Origin: Nautilus pompilius
Taxonomy: Eukaryota; Mollusca; Cephalopoda; Nautilida; Nautilidae
NCBI GenBank assembly: GCA_018389105.1
Contig: JACATO010000626.1
Span: forward strand, 1,116,001 to 1,180,000
DNA length: 64,000 nt
Reading direction: 5' to 3'
Shown here: positions 12,185-22,639 of the stretch, piece after piece
Layout of the letters: each line of letters opens with the position of its first letter
How positions within the stretch are numbered: position 1 is the first letter of the stretch
Made by a program: the position numbers and the translations under genes
Notes under the pieces: model-generated
Told to the model about the DNA's origin: nothing
The model's database searches: none
Seen by the model: only the letters and a program-made list of their open reading frames with translations

Positions 12185-15100
12185 TGTTACCTGAATTTTT
12201 ACATGTTTGTATCTGTATAACAAACATTTTAAGTTGTGCATTACTTATTTTGAAAATTTTGGCAAATACAACAATCTTCGTTGGTTTATAATTGTGTTTT
12301 GTTGGACAGTGAAATTTTTTAAAATAGCCAAGTGAACTGTACTAATTAAAGTCTCAACTTCTAAAAATCTTTTGAAGATAATCAAAAAATATCTACAAAA
12401 GTTCTAGTTGTGATTTTTAAATTAAGGTATTTGTTTCATTTTTCTTTTGAACTTTTTTATTAAATAAATTGTTTTGACTTTAGGATCTGAATGCATCTTG
12501 ATAAAAAGCACATTTTATCTTCACTGCCAATTCATTTCCATGCAAAAGAAAATTTAATTATTATTGTGTAAATTAAAAATAATTAAGTTTTTTGTTTTTG
12601 AAAATTCATTAACTTTTATATTTGGAAAGGGTAAATTACAAGTATAAAATTCTCATTGCTTTGACAAAGATTTAGCTATTGAATTAATTTTGAATATTTT
12701 ATTCATGAAAGAGATTATTACAAATTAGCTTTTAGTGAAATAATTAACACTGATATTTATCACATGCAAAGAAAATTCAAGTGTTCTAATTCATTTTAAA
12801 AAGATATTTCAAATATATTTAAAGCATTTACATTAAAATTAATTTTATGAAACAGTTTCACAAATTGAAATGGCCCCTTTTTTATTCTAAAAACTGATGA
12901 AATGTTGAAGATAACTTAAAATTTCAGTTTGGATTTTAAAAAAGCTACACATTAAAAACCTAATTTTTAAAATCATTTTGATGTTTTCTGCCTAAAAGAT
13001 GAATTGACTATTTTCTACTTATACGGTGATAATGATAGTTTTACTTTAGTCAGACTTTCCTGCATAAAAATTTATTTTTTGTTTTCATAAAAAAAAAAGA
13101 AATATTCAGTATATGCACACGTGTATTAGAACCTCATTTGAGAAGAACTACATCTTGAATTAACATAAAAACCACACTTCACTATTAAAAATGTATCAGT
13201 TAGGTACATATTTATGGAATATTGTTCATTATATGCATTTTTTAATGAAATAAAACTGTTTATGAAAGGCTTGAGGGTAAAAATGGTTGGACAGTATTTA
13301 AGTAATGAACAAAACTGAAAAAATGTGTGAACAATTTAAAGGAAAAATGTCCAAATTTCAAAGAAGTTTTCGAAGGTAAAAGATTTTTTAAAATTTAATT
13401 TTATGAAATTACAACAGAATTTTTACTTTTTTATTATTTTGATTTAAAATTACACAGGTGATGTCTGTTGAATATGAAATATATATTTAAGATCTTATTT
13501 TATAAATGTTATAGTAAAGCTGATGTCACCTCAAATAGAAATATATTTTGATAATGATTGTAGTAGATTTAGTGTCTGTGGGTATGCATTGATAATCATC
13601 ACTGCTATATCAAAGTAATGCATATCAATTTATTTTAGTGTACATCAATAAAATGTCTTAAGTTTTTCTGCAACTTAAAAATAAATTTTTGTTTAAATTT
13701 TTCTGCATTTTTAATCCCCATAAGTTTATAGATTTTTTAAAAATTGTATGCTGTAAATATTATTACAATTATAAATTGATACCAGTCTGAGGTAGAGTAA
13801 AATATGCACACTTGTTTACAATATTTTATGCAACTGATTGCACTTCCATTCTGTTGTCTTTGCACACTTTATTATGACAGCACAGCAATTAATTTCAGTA
13901 GATATTAAAGCAAACAACTATCACAGATTTATGCAATATGAATAGGAAAATACCACAGATAATAATATTTATAAAACTAAACTTAGGCACTGGAAAACTA
14001 AAATGATTGAATGAGTTTCTAATATTTAAGCAATCTCTATAAATTTCTAGCCATGTATCCATATTTCATGTTGCTTCTAATTATTATCTTTGTTTAGTGC
14101 ATCAACTAATCATTACTTAGAAAAATTGTAATATATGTATATGAGTTTTTCTGATCACTAAAATTTTGTTTGAATTGACTTTATTGATATATCAGTTTAT
14201 AATCATGTGAGTTTATAATTATTTTTAATGAATAAATTTTAAATCTGTATATGAAAACAATGAAGTAAGTTTTGAGAAATAAGTTTTTAAAATAAGTAAA
14301 AACCCAGATTTCTTGCTTTATATGGTTGTTGGTATGTGGCTGTAGATACCTTACCATATTATGCACTAAACTAATAACTCACATCATGATACTTTTTTTG
14401 CTTTACATTATGAGAAATACAATCATCATTTAAGTCCAGGTGGCATTTTGTAAACATTTGTCTTTGTCATTTCAAAACAAATTTTCCATCATCCTCTTCA
14501 TTAAACTGCAATAGAATTTTACAAATACTATCCTAAAATAAAAATGAGGACTGTCGCAATATAAAGTGAAAAGGATAAGTCGGGTGGCTTATTTAAAATC
14601 TCATTGGCTCATACAGGTAAATGTTTTAAAAAAATTTTTTTTTTCTTTTTTTTAGAAGTATCACTTTTTATTTAATGATGATAGAATGTCTGAGAATTAC
14701 TGATTGAAACAGCACTGACATTAGAATGCTAACATAGATAAGAAACTGTTTGTTTTTTTTTTAATCTTGAGACAGTTAATGTCACCAACACACTTTAAGT
14801 GCAGAAATTTGTTTTTCATTCAAAAATTTTCCAATTGCTCATAAATAAAGTTAAATGTATATGTATATTTTCTTTCCAGTATTTTCCTGGAAATTACTGA
14901 ATACATTTAAAAATTATTCTTTGTGCATTTTTGTTTTTTTCAAAATAAATTACCTTTTGGTTCTTTTCTTATCATTTTCTGGATTTAATGAGATACAATG
15001 CTACTAATTTAATTTAAAGAGAAAGTTCCAAGTGTACATTTAATACACAAAACTTTGGCATCACTTGGAAAATTTTTGCTCTTTACTTTTATTAAACTCA

Positions 15101-15610
15101 GTAATTCAGTTAATGGAAAATAAAATTTATGACTGCCATAACTCTCATCTTACATGGCCCAAGTAGAATTCCATGACATTTATTTTTTACTATTTTCTGT
15201 TAAAATCAACATGGCTTGACTTGCACAACTACATTGAAACTAAGATTTTTTTTAAAATTCAAAGATCTGTGACAGTTTATCTGATAAATACATCTAATGC
15301 AGGTAAAATCAATAATACATCAGGGTTTCTTTTTGTTTTACTGAATTATAATATCATTTTTAAAAAAACAGGTGTCCCAATATTATCGAGACCACTACAA
15401 AATATTTAATTTGTAAAGTAAGTCACTTGTCTAAAAAAGTGTAGCTAGATGTTTAATCCAATTTAAATTGTGTTCTAATGTAATTCTTGTTTGCAATATA
15501 TTAATTAATACCCATTTTTTTCTTCCCAAAGTTATGTTTGATTGTTATCACTTAATTTTTATTTAGAACCAAAACAAATTTTCATCATTTTAAATAAATG
15601 ACTATTATAA

Positions 15611-15693
15611 TGATATTTTTGCTACAGAACTCTCTGCAGTATCTGTAACTGAGTTAGTACTTTTTGTCACAAGTAGAATGAAGTGTTGTATAG
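15611..15693 (+). repeat. Interspersed repeat, copy 1 (left flank of hairpin)
   Basis: The segment with tttttgctacagaactctct, gagttagta and tttgtcacaagtagaatga is repeated at 29931-30000 with about 85-90% identity. Both copies lead directly into the GTATCT palindrome, so the flank and the hairpin belong to one repeat family. Confidence 0.75.
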
Positions 15694-15798
15694 ATGTGTT
15701 TTCAGTATCTCAAGATACTGTAAACAGCTGACGCTGACACTGGTTCAGATGTCAGCATTAGCTATCTGCAGTATTTTGAGATATTGGAAAACACCTAT
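15694..15798. repeat. Long imperfect hairpin (about 44-bp stem, 10-nt loop)
   Basis: The 5' arm runs gtgttttcagtatctcaaga onward to cgctgaca at about 15740. The 3' arm runs from tgtcagcattagct to aaaacacctat. The reverse complement of the 3' arm matches the 5' arm over about 44 positions with few mismatches, leaving the loop ctggttcaga. A shorter relative occurs at 30001-30036. It could be a fold-back MITE or a microRNA-type hairpin; the sequence cannot decide. Confidence 0.7.
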
Positions 15799-18700
15799 AT
15801 GTGACTATTCTAATGCCTTAAGCAGATTAAACCTTGAGAAAATTACTTTCTTTAATGGTTTTATTTTTGTTAAGAAAAACATTTTTGTCAATTTATCTTA
15901 TTTTACTATTACAAGTTATGAAACCAGTTTCATTGCATTTAGTTGCAGATAAACTATTTCTATAAAGAACTAGAAAAGGTTGAATGTTTAGCTCAAAGTA
16001 ATGTGAGCAAAAAATATGTACCTTGTCAGTAAATGTATTTCATAGTTTTGAAATAATAAAATGTTTCCACATGAGGGGGAGTCTAAGTGCAATAAAGAAA
16101 TGAAAGACAAAAATCCAGATGACTACCGTCCATACTAACATCAAAATCAATATATTTTTTATTTGTATTTAACAATGTTTTATCTTTATTAGATGTGTTG
16201 TGATAATAAAGTTTGAACAATTGGATTACCTGTGTAAATACTAAAGGGTAAATTTGCTGTGTGTCTGTATTACTATTTATGTATAAGTTCATATTGCAAA
16301 TAAATAAATTTAGAAAAGGTGTAATTTTTTAAGTTATTTCTTTCATAAAATTCACTTCAAAGGAAAGAAATTTTTAAGTTACGTATGCACTTCATTTTGG
16401 AAATAACCAAAGTGTTTAGGTATATAACATTCATCTGTAACCATCTATTCCAACATTATCAGAAATTTGGTGTACAACAGCCAGGTGTTTTGCTCTCAGA
16501 TTGTGTGCATAAAAAGCAATTGTGAATGCTTTCATTCTGACCTGTTTGTTCCTGTGGTAGTAGTGCATAGCTAACACTTGACTTTTTCTTGGCATGACAG
16601 TCTTTATGTAAGAGAATCATTATTAGTACAGTGATATCTGCATCCAAAGAAAACATACAGTGCTGCACGATTACTAGTTTCTATTAATAAAAACATTCAA
16701 TATACTAAAGATTAGATCAGAACATCACTTTAGATTCTCAGTAAATATTTAATTCAATACATCCCACGAAATAAATTTACTTTATATGAAATTCCCAAAA
16801 CAGAAGAAAAATGGGATGGTCTAAAAAAAAGTTAGTTATAAGTTAATCCACTGGATACACTGAAGAAATGTTGAAGGAAACAATTAACCAGCCTTTGCAG
16901 CACTCTATATCTAGTTAACTTTTTAAACACCTTGTACCACCATAGGCCCTCTAAAGTTTAAATAAGTAAAATAAAAGACATGGCATGACCAGCCTAACTT
17001 CAATGTACCTAATATGTATATGGTCGATTCAAGGTTCAGCAAAGTTGTTGCTCACCACAATAATATTACTCACAGAAACTCATAAGAAACCAGCCAAAGA
17101 ACTGAACAGTGACCCACTATTAACTGTCAGTTTAAAAATGCACTAATATTTACAATACCGAAAAAGGAAATTGTATGCCAGACAGTGGAAATTTGTTTCC
17201 CCTAATTGCTTTGTATGGCCTACTTTGAGAAACACTTCCCTAAATGAAAGAACAGAAAATTACTTGTGCTGAAACGCAGGCTAGGTGTAAATTTCAAAAG
17301 TCCTTTCTTGGCTAATTCCAAAGAGAAAATCTAAGATAATTTGGTGTTGCAATCTGCACACAACATGGATGAATCTTTTTTAAAAAATAGAAGTGCAATC
17401 CTATCAATTAAAATAGAAAAACAAATTTTAAAATTTTTTGATTTAGATGCTTCAGTTAGATAATTTATGACATTTTGCAGATATTTCATATCTCATTTCA
17501 ATGGATCTAGATAACTAATTAAGCATGAAACTGGAATGTGTAACATGTTGCTGTATTGTTGGGTATTATAAAGTTACTATTATGAAATCCTTCACCTTTA
17601 CCACAAGAAAAATAAAGTATAAAGCTAAAATCATTAAAAAAAAAAAATACATTAATTAACAATAGAACCTAAAATATTAGTTCACATGACCAGTCAGGGT
17701 TAGGGGTGGCAAAAACTTGCTAACTAGTTTGCATCCAGGTGTTAGTTTATAATTTACATTGCTTTAATGTCCTCAACATTTTTCTAGATTTCTTCAACAA
17801 GCTAGCTTCATTATTATTTCATTGATTTTTATAAAATGGAAATGTAACCCCTATAAATGTTGCAAAAGTAATGTGGTTCCAAGCTAAAGGCTAGTAGTGT
17901 CTGCAAAAAAAAAAGAAAAATAGAATCTTGTATTCCACTGATCAGACTCTTCCTCACTATTGCTCAAGACATTAACCCTTTTCTCTAAAAAAGTCACATG
18001 CACATTTTGTTTTAAACAGTGACTGCAATAAGTATGCTTGCTTCCATCTGCTCAAAGAAAACAAACCAAAATCCCTCACAGCTTATTGGGTGGCAAATGT
18101 AAGATTTTTTGTTTTGTTTTTAATTTCTGTTTTACCAGCCATTTCATTTTCATCCATAAAATACAAAATTTACGTTTCATAAAATTTTTAGCCATTCTAA
18201 TATCTTGAATGCTAGAAATTGCACAGTGGATTGGGGAGGGACTGAATTTTTAAATGAATGAACCTAATGGAATTTGCACTATGATACAGTCATGTTACAC
18301 TTGATGCACTACTCTACCACCAAGATCTAGCAGAATATGGCAGCCAAACCCATTTCTTTGTACAATGACTTTCTTTTTTAAATGATGAAAAATATTAAAA
18401 CTAAACTAAGACAACTGTTCCCAAATCTCAACAAAAATGTAATCCTAGATTTGAAAAAAAGTGTAAGAATAAACCGAAATAGTAACTTTGCATTTTTATT
18501 TTGTTTTTTCATGAAAATTAAAATGACATCCTCTTAGAATTCAGAAAATTACCAAAGAGAAGCAGTGAAACCCTTTCCACAGACTTCTGCTGGTGTTTAT
18601 TGTAGCACTCACCTATATTCACTTTGTTGTGCCAGTTATGTTTTGTTCATATCCCTTTTTTTAAAGAATCTTTAAGTTTGGCAAATGCATACACTAAAAA

Positions 18701-19115
18701 GAAGTGATAGCATGGACAGGTGGAGTAGGATGTACATATTGTTTTAGAGTAAAAAAAATATAAGTTGTTTAGTGACTGGTTAGCTGTTATTTGATGACAC
18801 TTCAGATTTTTAAAATTTATCTCTATTTACAAAAGTAGTTTAAAACCATTAATTACACAGGCCTGCAAAATTTGGGTCATTGGAAATTGTCTGCAATGTT
18901 ATAACCGATTTTTATGTTGTTTGATGTGCTGATTCCAAATATAGCCACTATTTTTCTCTACCGCCTAAGGATTTTTCACAAAGTGAATCCGAAAATATGG
19001 GAAAATAGATTATTAATACGTATTCTGGTTGAAACATTTATTTGCAAAAAAATTTTTTAAATAGTTTCATTTACAAAATTATTGATAGAAAACTCTTCTC
19101 AACACTTACTCACCA

Positions 19116-20783
19116 TTACAAGTCCTTATACTGCCTTTTCCGTTTTACCTCAAAGCTTCTTTTGGTACTTTTTCTCTTGTAGGCAGCTTGTGGCTCTTCT
19201 CTGTGCAGCATCCAACAATAGTCCACAATCATATTGACATTCCACCTACCCTGGTATCTGCGTTCCATCTCCTCGATATCTTGATGAAATCTTTCCCCCT
19301 GCTCTTCACTAACAGCACCAAGATTTTCAGGGAAGTAGTCTAAATGAGAATTCAGGAAGTGCTCCTTCAATCTCATCGAACAACCAAAGTCTTTGAATTT
19401 CATCAGCATGTTTTCCACGATACACTTAAAGTTGGGATCATTATAGTTCTCAAGAAATTTCTATACAACTTCTTTAAAAGCTTTCCAGGCCTCTTTTTCA
19501 ACTGTTTCCATTTTTGTTTCAAGCACATCATGATCATCTTTCAGATGTTTCCGAATATCTGGACCAATGAAAACACCTTTCACTTTTGCTTCTGACAGTC
19601 CCAGAAACTTCTTGCACAGGTATTTAAAACATATTCCTTTTGACAGAGCCTTTACAAATTGTTTCAGTAGTCCAAGCTTGATATGAAGTGGAGGCAGGAG
19701 GACTTTCCTTGGATCAACCAAACTTTCCTGTACTACATTTTTGCTTCCAGGTTCTAATTCTACCCTACACAGCCACTCCCTTTTGATCCAGTGTTGGCCC
19801 GTATCCTGGCTCTCCCATTCACACAAGAAGCAGGGGTACTTGGTAAACCCTCCCTGCTGTTCAAGAAGCATGGAAATTACTTTTAGGTTGCCGCATATCA
19901 TCCATCCATGATCCTTGTATTTCATTTCGGTGAGAATTAAGGCTAAATTCTTGTAGCATTCTTTCAGATACACAGAATGCTCTACTGGTACTGAAGCATA
20001 CTTGCTGCCATTGTGGAGAATCAATGCTTTGAGGCTTCTTTTTGATGAGTCAATAAAGTGCCTCCACTCATTCACATCATACTGTATGTTAAACCTCTCC
20101 ATCAGTCCAGCGACATCGCTACAGTAAACCAGGTCACCTTCTTTAGAAAAGTATGGAATGAAATATTTTTCTCTATTTCTAAACCATGAGAAAGAGGTAA
20201 CAAGGGCTAACAAGTTCTTTTCCTTTAACCTAGAGTCTAACAATTCTGATGCATCTTTAGGAAGACGCAAGTCTCTGACTAAGTCATTCAATTCAAACTG
20301 TGAAAAAAGTTGGAGTTCGCTGCTGCCTGAAACATCGTGAAAGGCCTCATTAGAATCCTGGCCTTCTTTTTCAGAGTCTTCAGGTGTGTCTTCTAGTTTT
20401 TCTGGAGGTAAAGGTACTGGTATACCAGGGCGTATTGCCAACAAGAGGTTCGGACAGAAAATTTTTTTCTTATTTTTTAGATTGAACCCCTGTACATTAC
20501 ACAAAACAAAAGTAACAGTCATCACACACTGATTTTGGGGTTCCCTCCAGATAATAGGGATCCCAAAACGGACAGACCTTTTCTTACCTTGCGACCACCG
20601 TCAGAGTTCTTCCACACAAATAGAACACACTTTATGTGGGGCCCAGGACTTATCCTAGTCACCATGTTTAACACCAAAATATGCATAATACACTTTCTTA
20701 AAGTCTGTAATGTTTCTTTGCTGTTTCTTCACTACAAAGTTCCCACAAATGTAACAAAAGTTATCAGGTGCATTAAGACAATC
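19116..20783 (-). pseudogene. Uncharacterised transposon-associated protein, one frame with three stops
   Basis: One reading frame runs without a frameshift from 20783 to the stop at 19116-19118 and holds only three internal stops: TAG near 20657, TGA near 20610 and TAG near 19463. The longest open piece is 354 codons (20525-19461). Visible motifs in order are a zinc-finger-like FCYICG near the N-terminus, CFLCEW in the middle, PPLHIKLGL, SHLDYFPENLGAVSEEQGER followed by FHQDIEEMERRYQGRW, and DYCWML close to a basic C-terminus. I recall arthropod proteins of this type being annotated as Cc8L18.2-like after a wasp bracovirus gene; this is unverified. Function is unknown. Spaced His/Asp/Glu motifs with two Cys pairs could fit a transposase. 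The true ATG lies at 21864-21866, beyond the inserted hAT. Confidence 0.75.
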
Positions 20784-20791
20784 CCTTGCAG

Positions 20792-21854
20792 CAGTCGTGC
20801 AGCCAGGATATATTTTTGGGGAGATCCAAACCAACCGACAGAGATGTTTATTCAAAATCCAGACTAGAACCAAAGAAGCACATACCTAGATTTCTATATT
20901 CTTAAGAAATAAACTAGAGTATGCAAAGATTTATTTTACAATTGATTTACTACACAAATAATTACAAAACAAAATTCAGTCTGCATTTTTTCTTAGACAA
21001 CTCATCGATAACAAGTTCTGTATCAATTGTAATGTCATGGTTGATCGTCAAATGAGCCAATCCAATAAAACGGTCTTGTTCCATAGTGCTCCATAGATAA
21101 GTGAGCAGCCACCAAAGTGATGAACACAAACATTCACTTTTTGCTGTAGTAACTGGCAATGTTGCAAATAAGCACAGCAGTGTATGGATGTTTGGAAAAG
21201 AGAAGGAATCACAGACACACAGTGTCTCCATGACATTTACTGGCACTTCAGTCTTCAAAACACTGGCCCACTTTGATGTCCATCTCTCGTACTCACTCTC
21301 CTTTCAAGACTGGTATAGAGATGTCAATGTCACAGCTGTAAAGATCAAATACCTCTTGGAGAGCAGTGAAGTTGCTCAATCTAAGGAAAGCAGGGATCAA
21401 CTGTTGCATCTTTAAACAGTGCCATTCCATAGGATCAAATTGCACCTCCTTCTGGTGAATCATGTTCTCCAAGTATGGAAGGTAGATGATTCGTCTGTAG
21501 AATTACTCTGGACTAGATGCTTCATGATTTTCTCAATGAACTTGGTGCCCAGTGTGTCTTGGAAGTTTGATATCGACATCCAGATGGTCAGCTGTGATCA
21601 TAACTGAATCAGTAAAAATAGAATGGAATTCTGCTTCTGCATTTTCTCTTTTGTTTCTCAAAACATTCAAAACCTCATCCACCATTTACATGCATGGCAA
21701 TGTGAATTTTGTGCAGTTTGCCCAATGCAGGCAGTCGCATTGTGTTGCCTGCAATGTAAACTGCACAAAAAGTCAGTCAAAAAATTGTCAGAAATTTTTT
21801 AAGGTGTGTGGGGGGGGCCAAGCCCCTATGGACCCTCTGCTGGCTGTGCCACTG
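20792..21854 (-). mobile_element. hAT element (ZMYM1-type lineage), internally deleted, perfect 8-bp TSD
   Basis: The element is flanked by exact 8-bp duplications ccttgcag at 20784-20791 and 21855-21862. Its ends are CAGTCGTGCAGCCAGGA (left) and, read inward from the right, CAGTGGCACAGCCAGCAG, an imperfect ~18-bp inverted repeat of the hAT type. The full length is only 1,063 bp, so most of the transposase gene is missing. What remains is the C-terminal end on the - strand. The clean duplication shows that it inserted after the host ORF was already in place. Confidence 0.9.
20965..21480 (-). pseudogene. hAT transposase C-terminus (dimerisation domain) remnant
   Basis: Reading on the - strand, VFDLYSCDIDISIPVLKGE (~21365-21305) is followed, after frame changes, by PNIHTLLCLFATLPVTTAKS (~21195-21136), the segment STMEQDRFIGLAHLTINHDI and the end SKKKCRLNFVL (stop near 20962). 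This order (VFDLYS, TLPVTTA, LRSTM-type, LALLNIHRDI-type, KKRRLxFVL) is the dimerisation region of hAT transposases related to ZMYM1-like proteins. The usual AERSFS phrase has decayed to SECLCSS. The copy cannot be active. Confidence 0.85.
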
Positions 21855-21866
21855 CCTTGCAGCCAT
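21855..21866 (-). pseudogene. Displaced first four codons of the uncharacterised ORF
   Basis: On the - strand an ATG at 21866-21864 is followed by three more codons that end in the target-duplication copy (21855-21862). Removing the hAT and one copy of the duplication puts this ATG in frame with the ORF that resumes at 20783. An in-frame TAA lies just upstream of the ATG. This makes the displaced ATG a good candidate for the original start, four codons before the insertion point. Confidence 0.65.
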
Positions 21867-22513
21867 TTAGTACACTTATCAACAGAAGAAAACCACTAAG
21901 GAAAAAGGAGAAAAAAGTAAACTTCTGCAGAAATGACACATCTGCAAAAGTACACTGGTTATGACAGAACCTTCTCACACAAAGATCTAATTGCAACTGA
22001 GTCCAGGTAGGGAGTGTGGAGAGGGGGAAGCAAAAAGGAGTCAGTCATCAGTTTATCTCACTGTCTGGAAGTCTGGAGAGAGAGAAACAAAAAAGAGTGA
22101 GTAAAAAAGAGTTTACAAAAAGGAAAAAATTGTTTAGAAACTTAATACAGTGATTCTGGAGATATTGAAATCGAAAATTTGAGTTTGTGAAAAAATGGTA
22201 CATGATGAAATTTTTTAACTATTACTGAAAACAGCACCCAAAAATCTATTTTTTGGGGAAATTTTCCATTGCAGGCCCAGGTGTTATTGAAATTTATTTA
22301 CTTCTTTTCTGATTAGTTTGAGATTCACTTAAAGGTGTTTCATGGTCTTCTAGGTGTGGACAAGAGATACAATTTTTTTAAGAGCAGCCTGTTGGCTGTT
22401 TGAGAAATTTGTGCCTAAAGAAATACTTTTGTTACTAGGAGGGATGTGTATTGAGCTAAACTGGATTGGTTGTCCACCATTACCTTCCAATGATTGTGTC
22501 CTGACTCACCTGT

Positions 22514-22520
22514 TATAAAT
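22514..22520 (+). promoter_or_regulatory. Candidate TATA box of the MNNL-type gene
   Basis: TATAAAT lies 74 bp upstream of the proposed start codon at 22594. A start of transcription about 30 bp downstream would fall near the ctcacacc stretch at ~22548, giving a short leader. TATA-like words are frequent in AT-rich DNA, so support comes only from position. Confidence 0.3.
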
Positions 22521-22593
22521 GTGGGCACAGTTGTTCCTACTCACACCTATGTTTGTTGATTGCTGGAGCTCTATTACCATTTATTTATCTGAG

Positions 22594-22632
22594 ATGTTGC
22601 TGCTTTCACTTGTAGCCTTAGTGTTAATCTTG
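22594..22632 (+). CDS. MNNL-type membrane protein, exon 1 (signal peptide)
   Basis: ATG followed by 12 almost wholly hydrophobic codons (MLLLSLVALVLIL) ends at a GTAGGT donor at 22633 in phase 0. This is what is needed to join the phase-0 acceptor of the exon at 30389, continuing VPFGEC. The encoded stretch is a good secretory signal core, and Notch ligands also place the signal peptide in a separate first exon. The intron would be 7.76 kb. An alternative donor four bases later (GTAATA at 22637) shifts the frame and gives an immediate stop, so it is excluded. No transcript evidence; another first exon remains possible. Confidence 0.5.
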
Positions 22633-22639
22633 GTAGGTA

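Larger units (their letters stand above)
8730..18850. other. NCKX 3' UTR and intergenic region without a supported gene
   Basis: About 10 kb of AT-rich sequence follows the NCKX stop. I see no exon with family resemblance on either strand, and the open frames of 60-90 codons are of the size expected by chance at this composition. It holds an (AT)n(AG)n microsatellite near 9922, a 34-bp tandem duplication at 12117 and the long hairpin at 15694, each listed separately. Part of it may be a long 3' UTR. Confidence 0.5.
18858..22279 (-). mobile_element. Unclassified DNA element carrying a ~559-codon ORF, interrupted by a hAT
   Basis: The element is delimited by opposed GGCCTGCAA ends: caggcctgcaaaattt at 18858 and its counterpart ttgcaggccc at ~22270-22279 on the other strand. 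The match is short (about 9-10 bp, then AAATTT on each side), so the exact ends are uncertain. Without the nested 1.07-kb hAT it would be ~2.35 kb, with a single gene on the - strand. The terminal zones differ in sequence from each other. I do not recognise a named transposon superfamily. Related ORFs are, from memory, multi-copy in arthropod genomes; that needs a search. Confidence 0.5.

Noticed and set aside
20535..20867. 110-codon + strand open frame
   Set aside because: It is the antisense shadow of the uncharacterised ORF on the - strand and runs across the hAT insertion boundary.
21101..21899. Overlapping + strand frames of 62-115 codons
   Set aside because: They are antisense to the hAT dimerisation-domain remnant and cover its inverted end.
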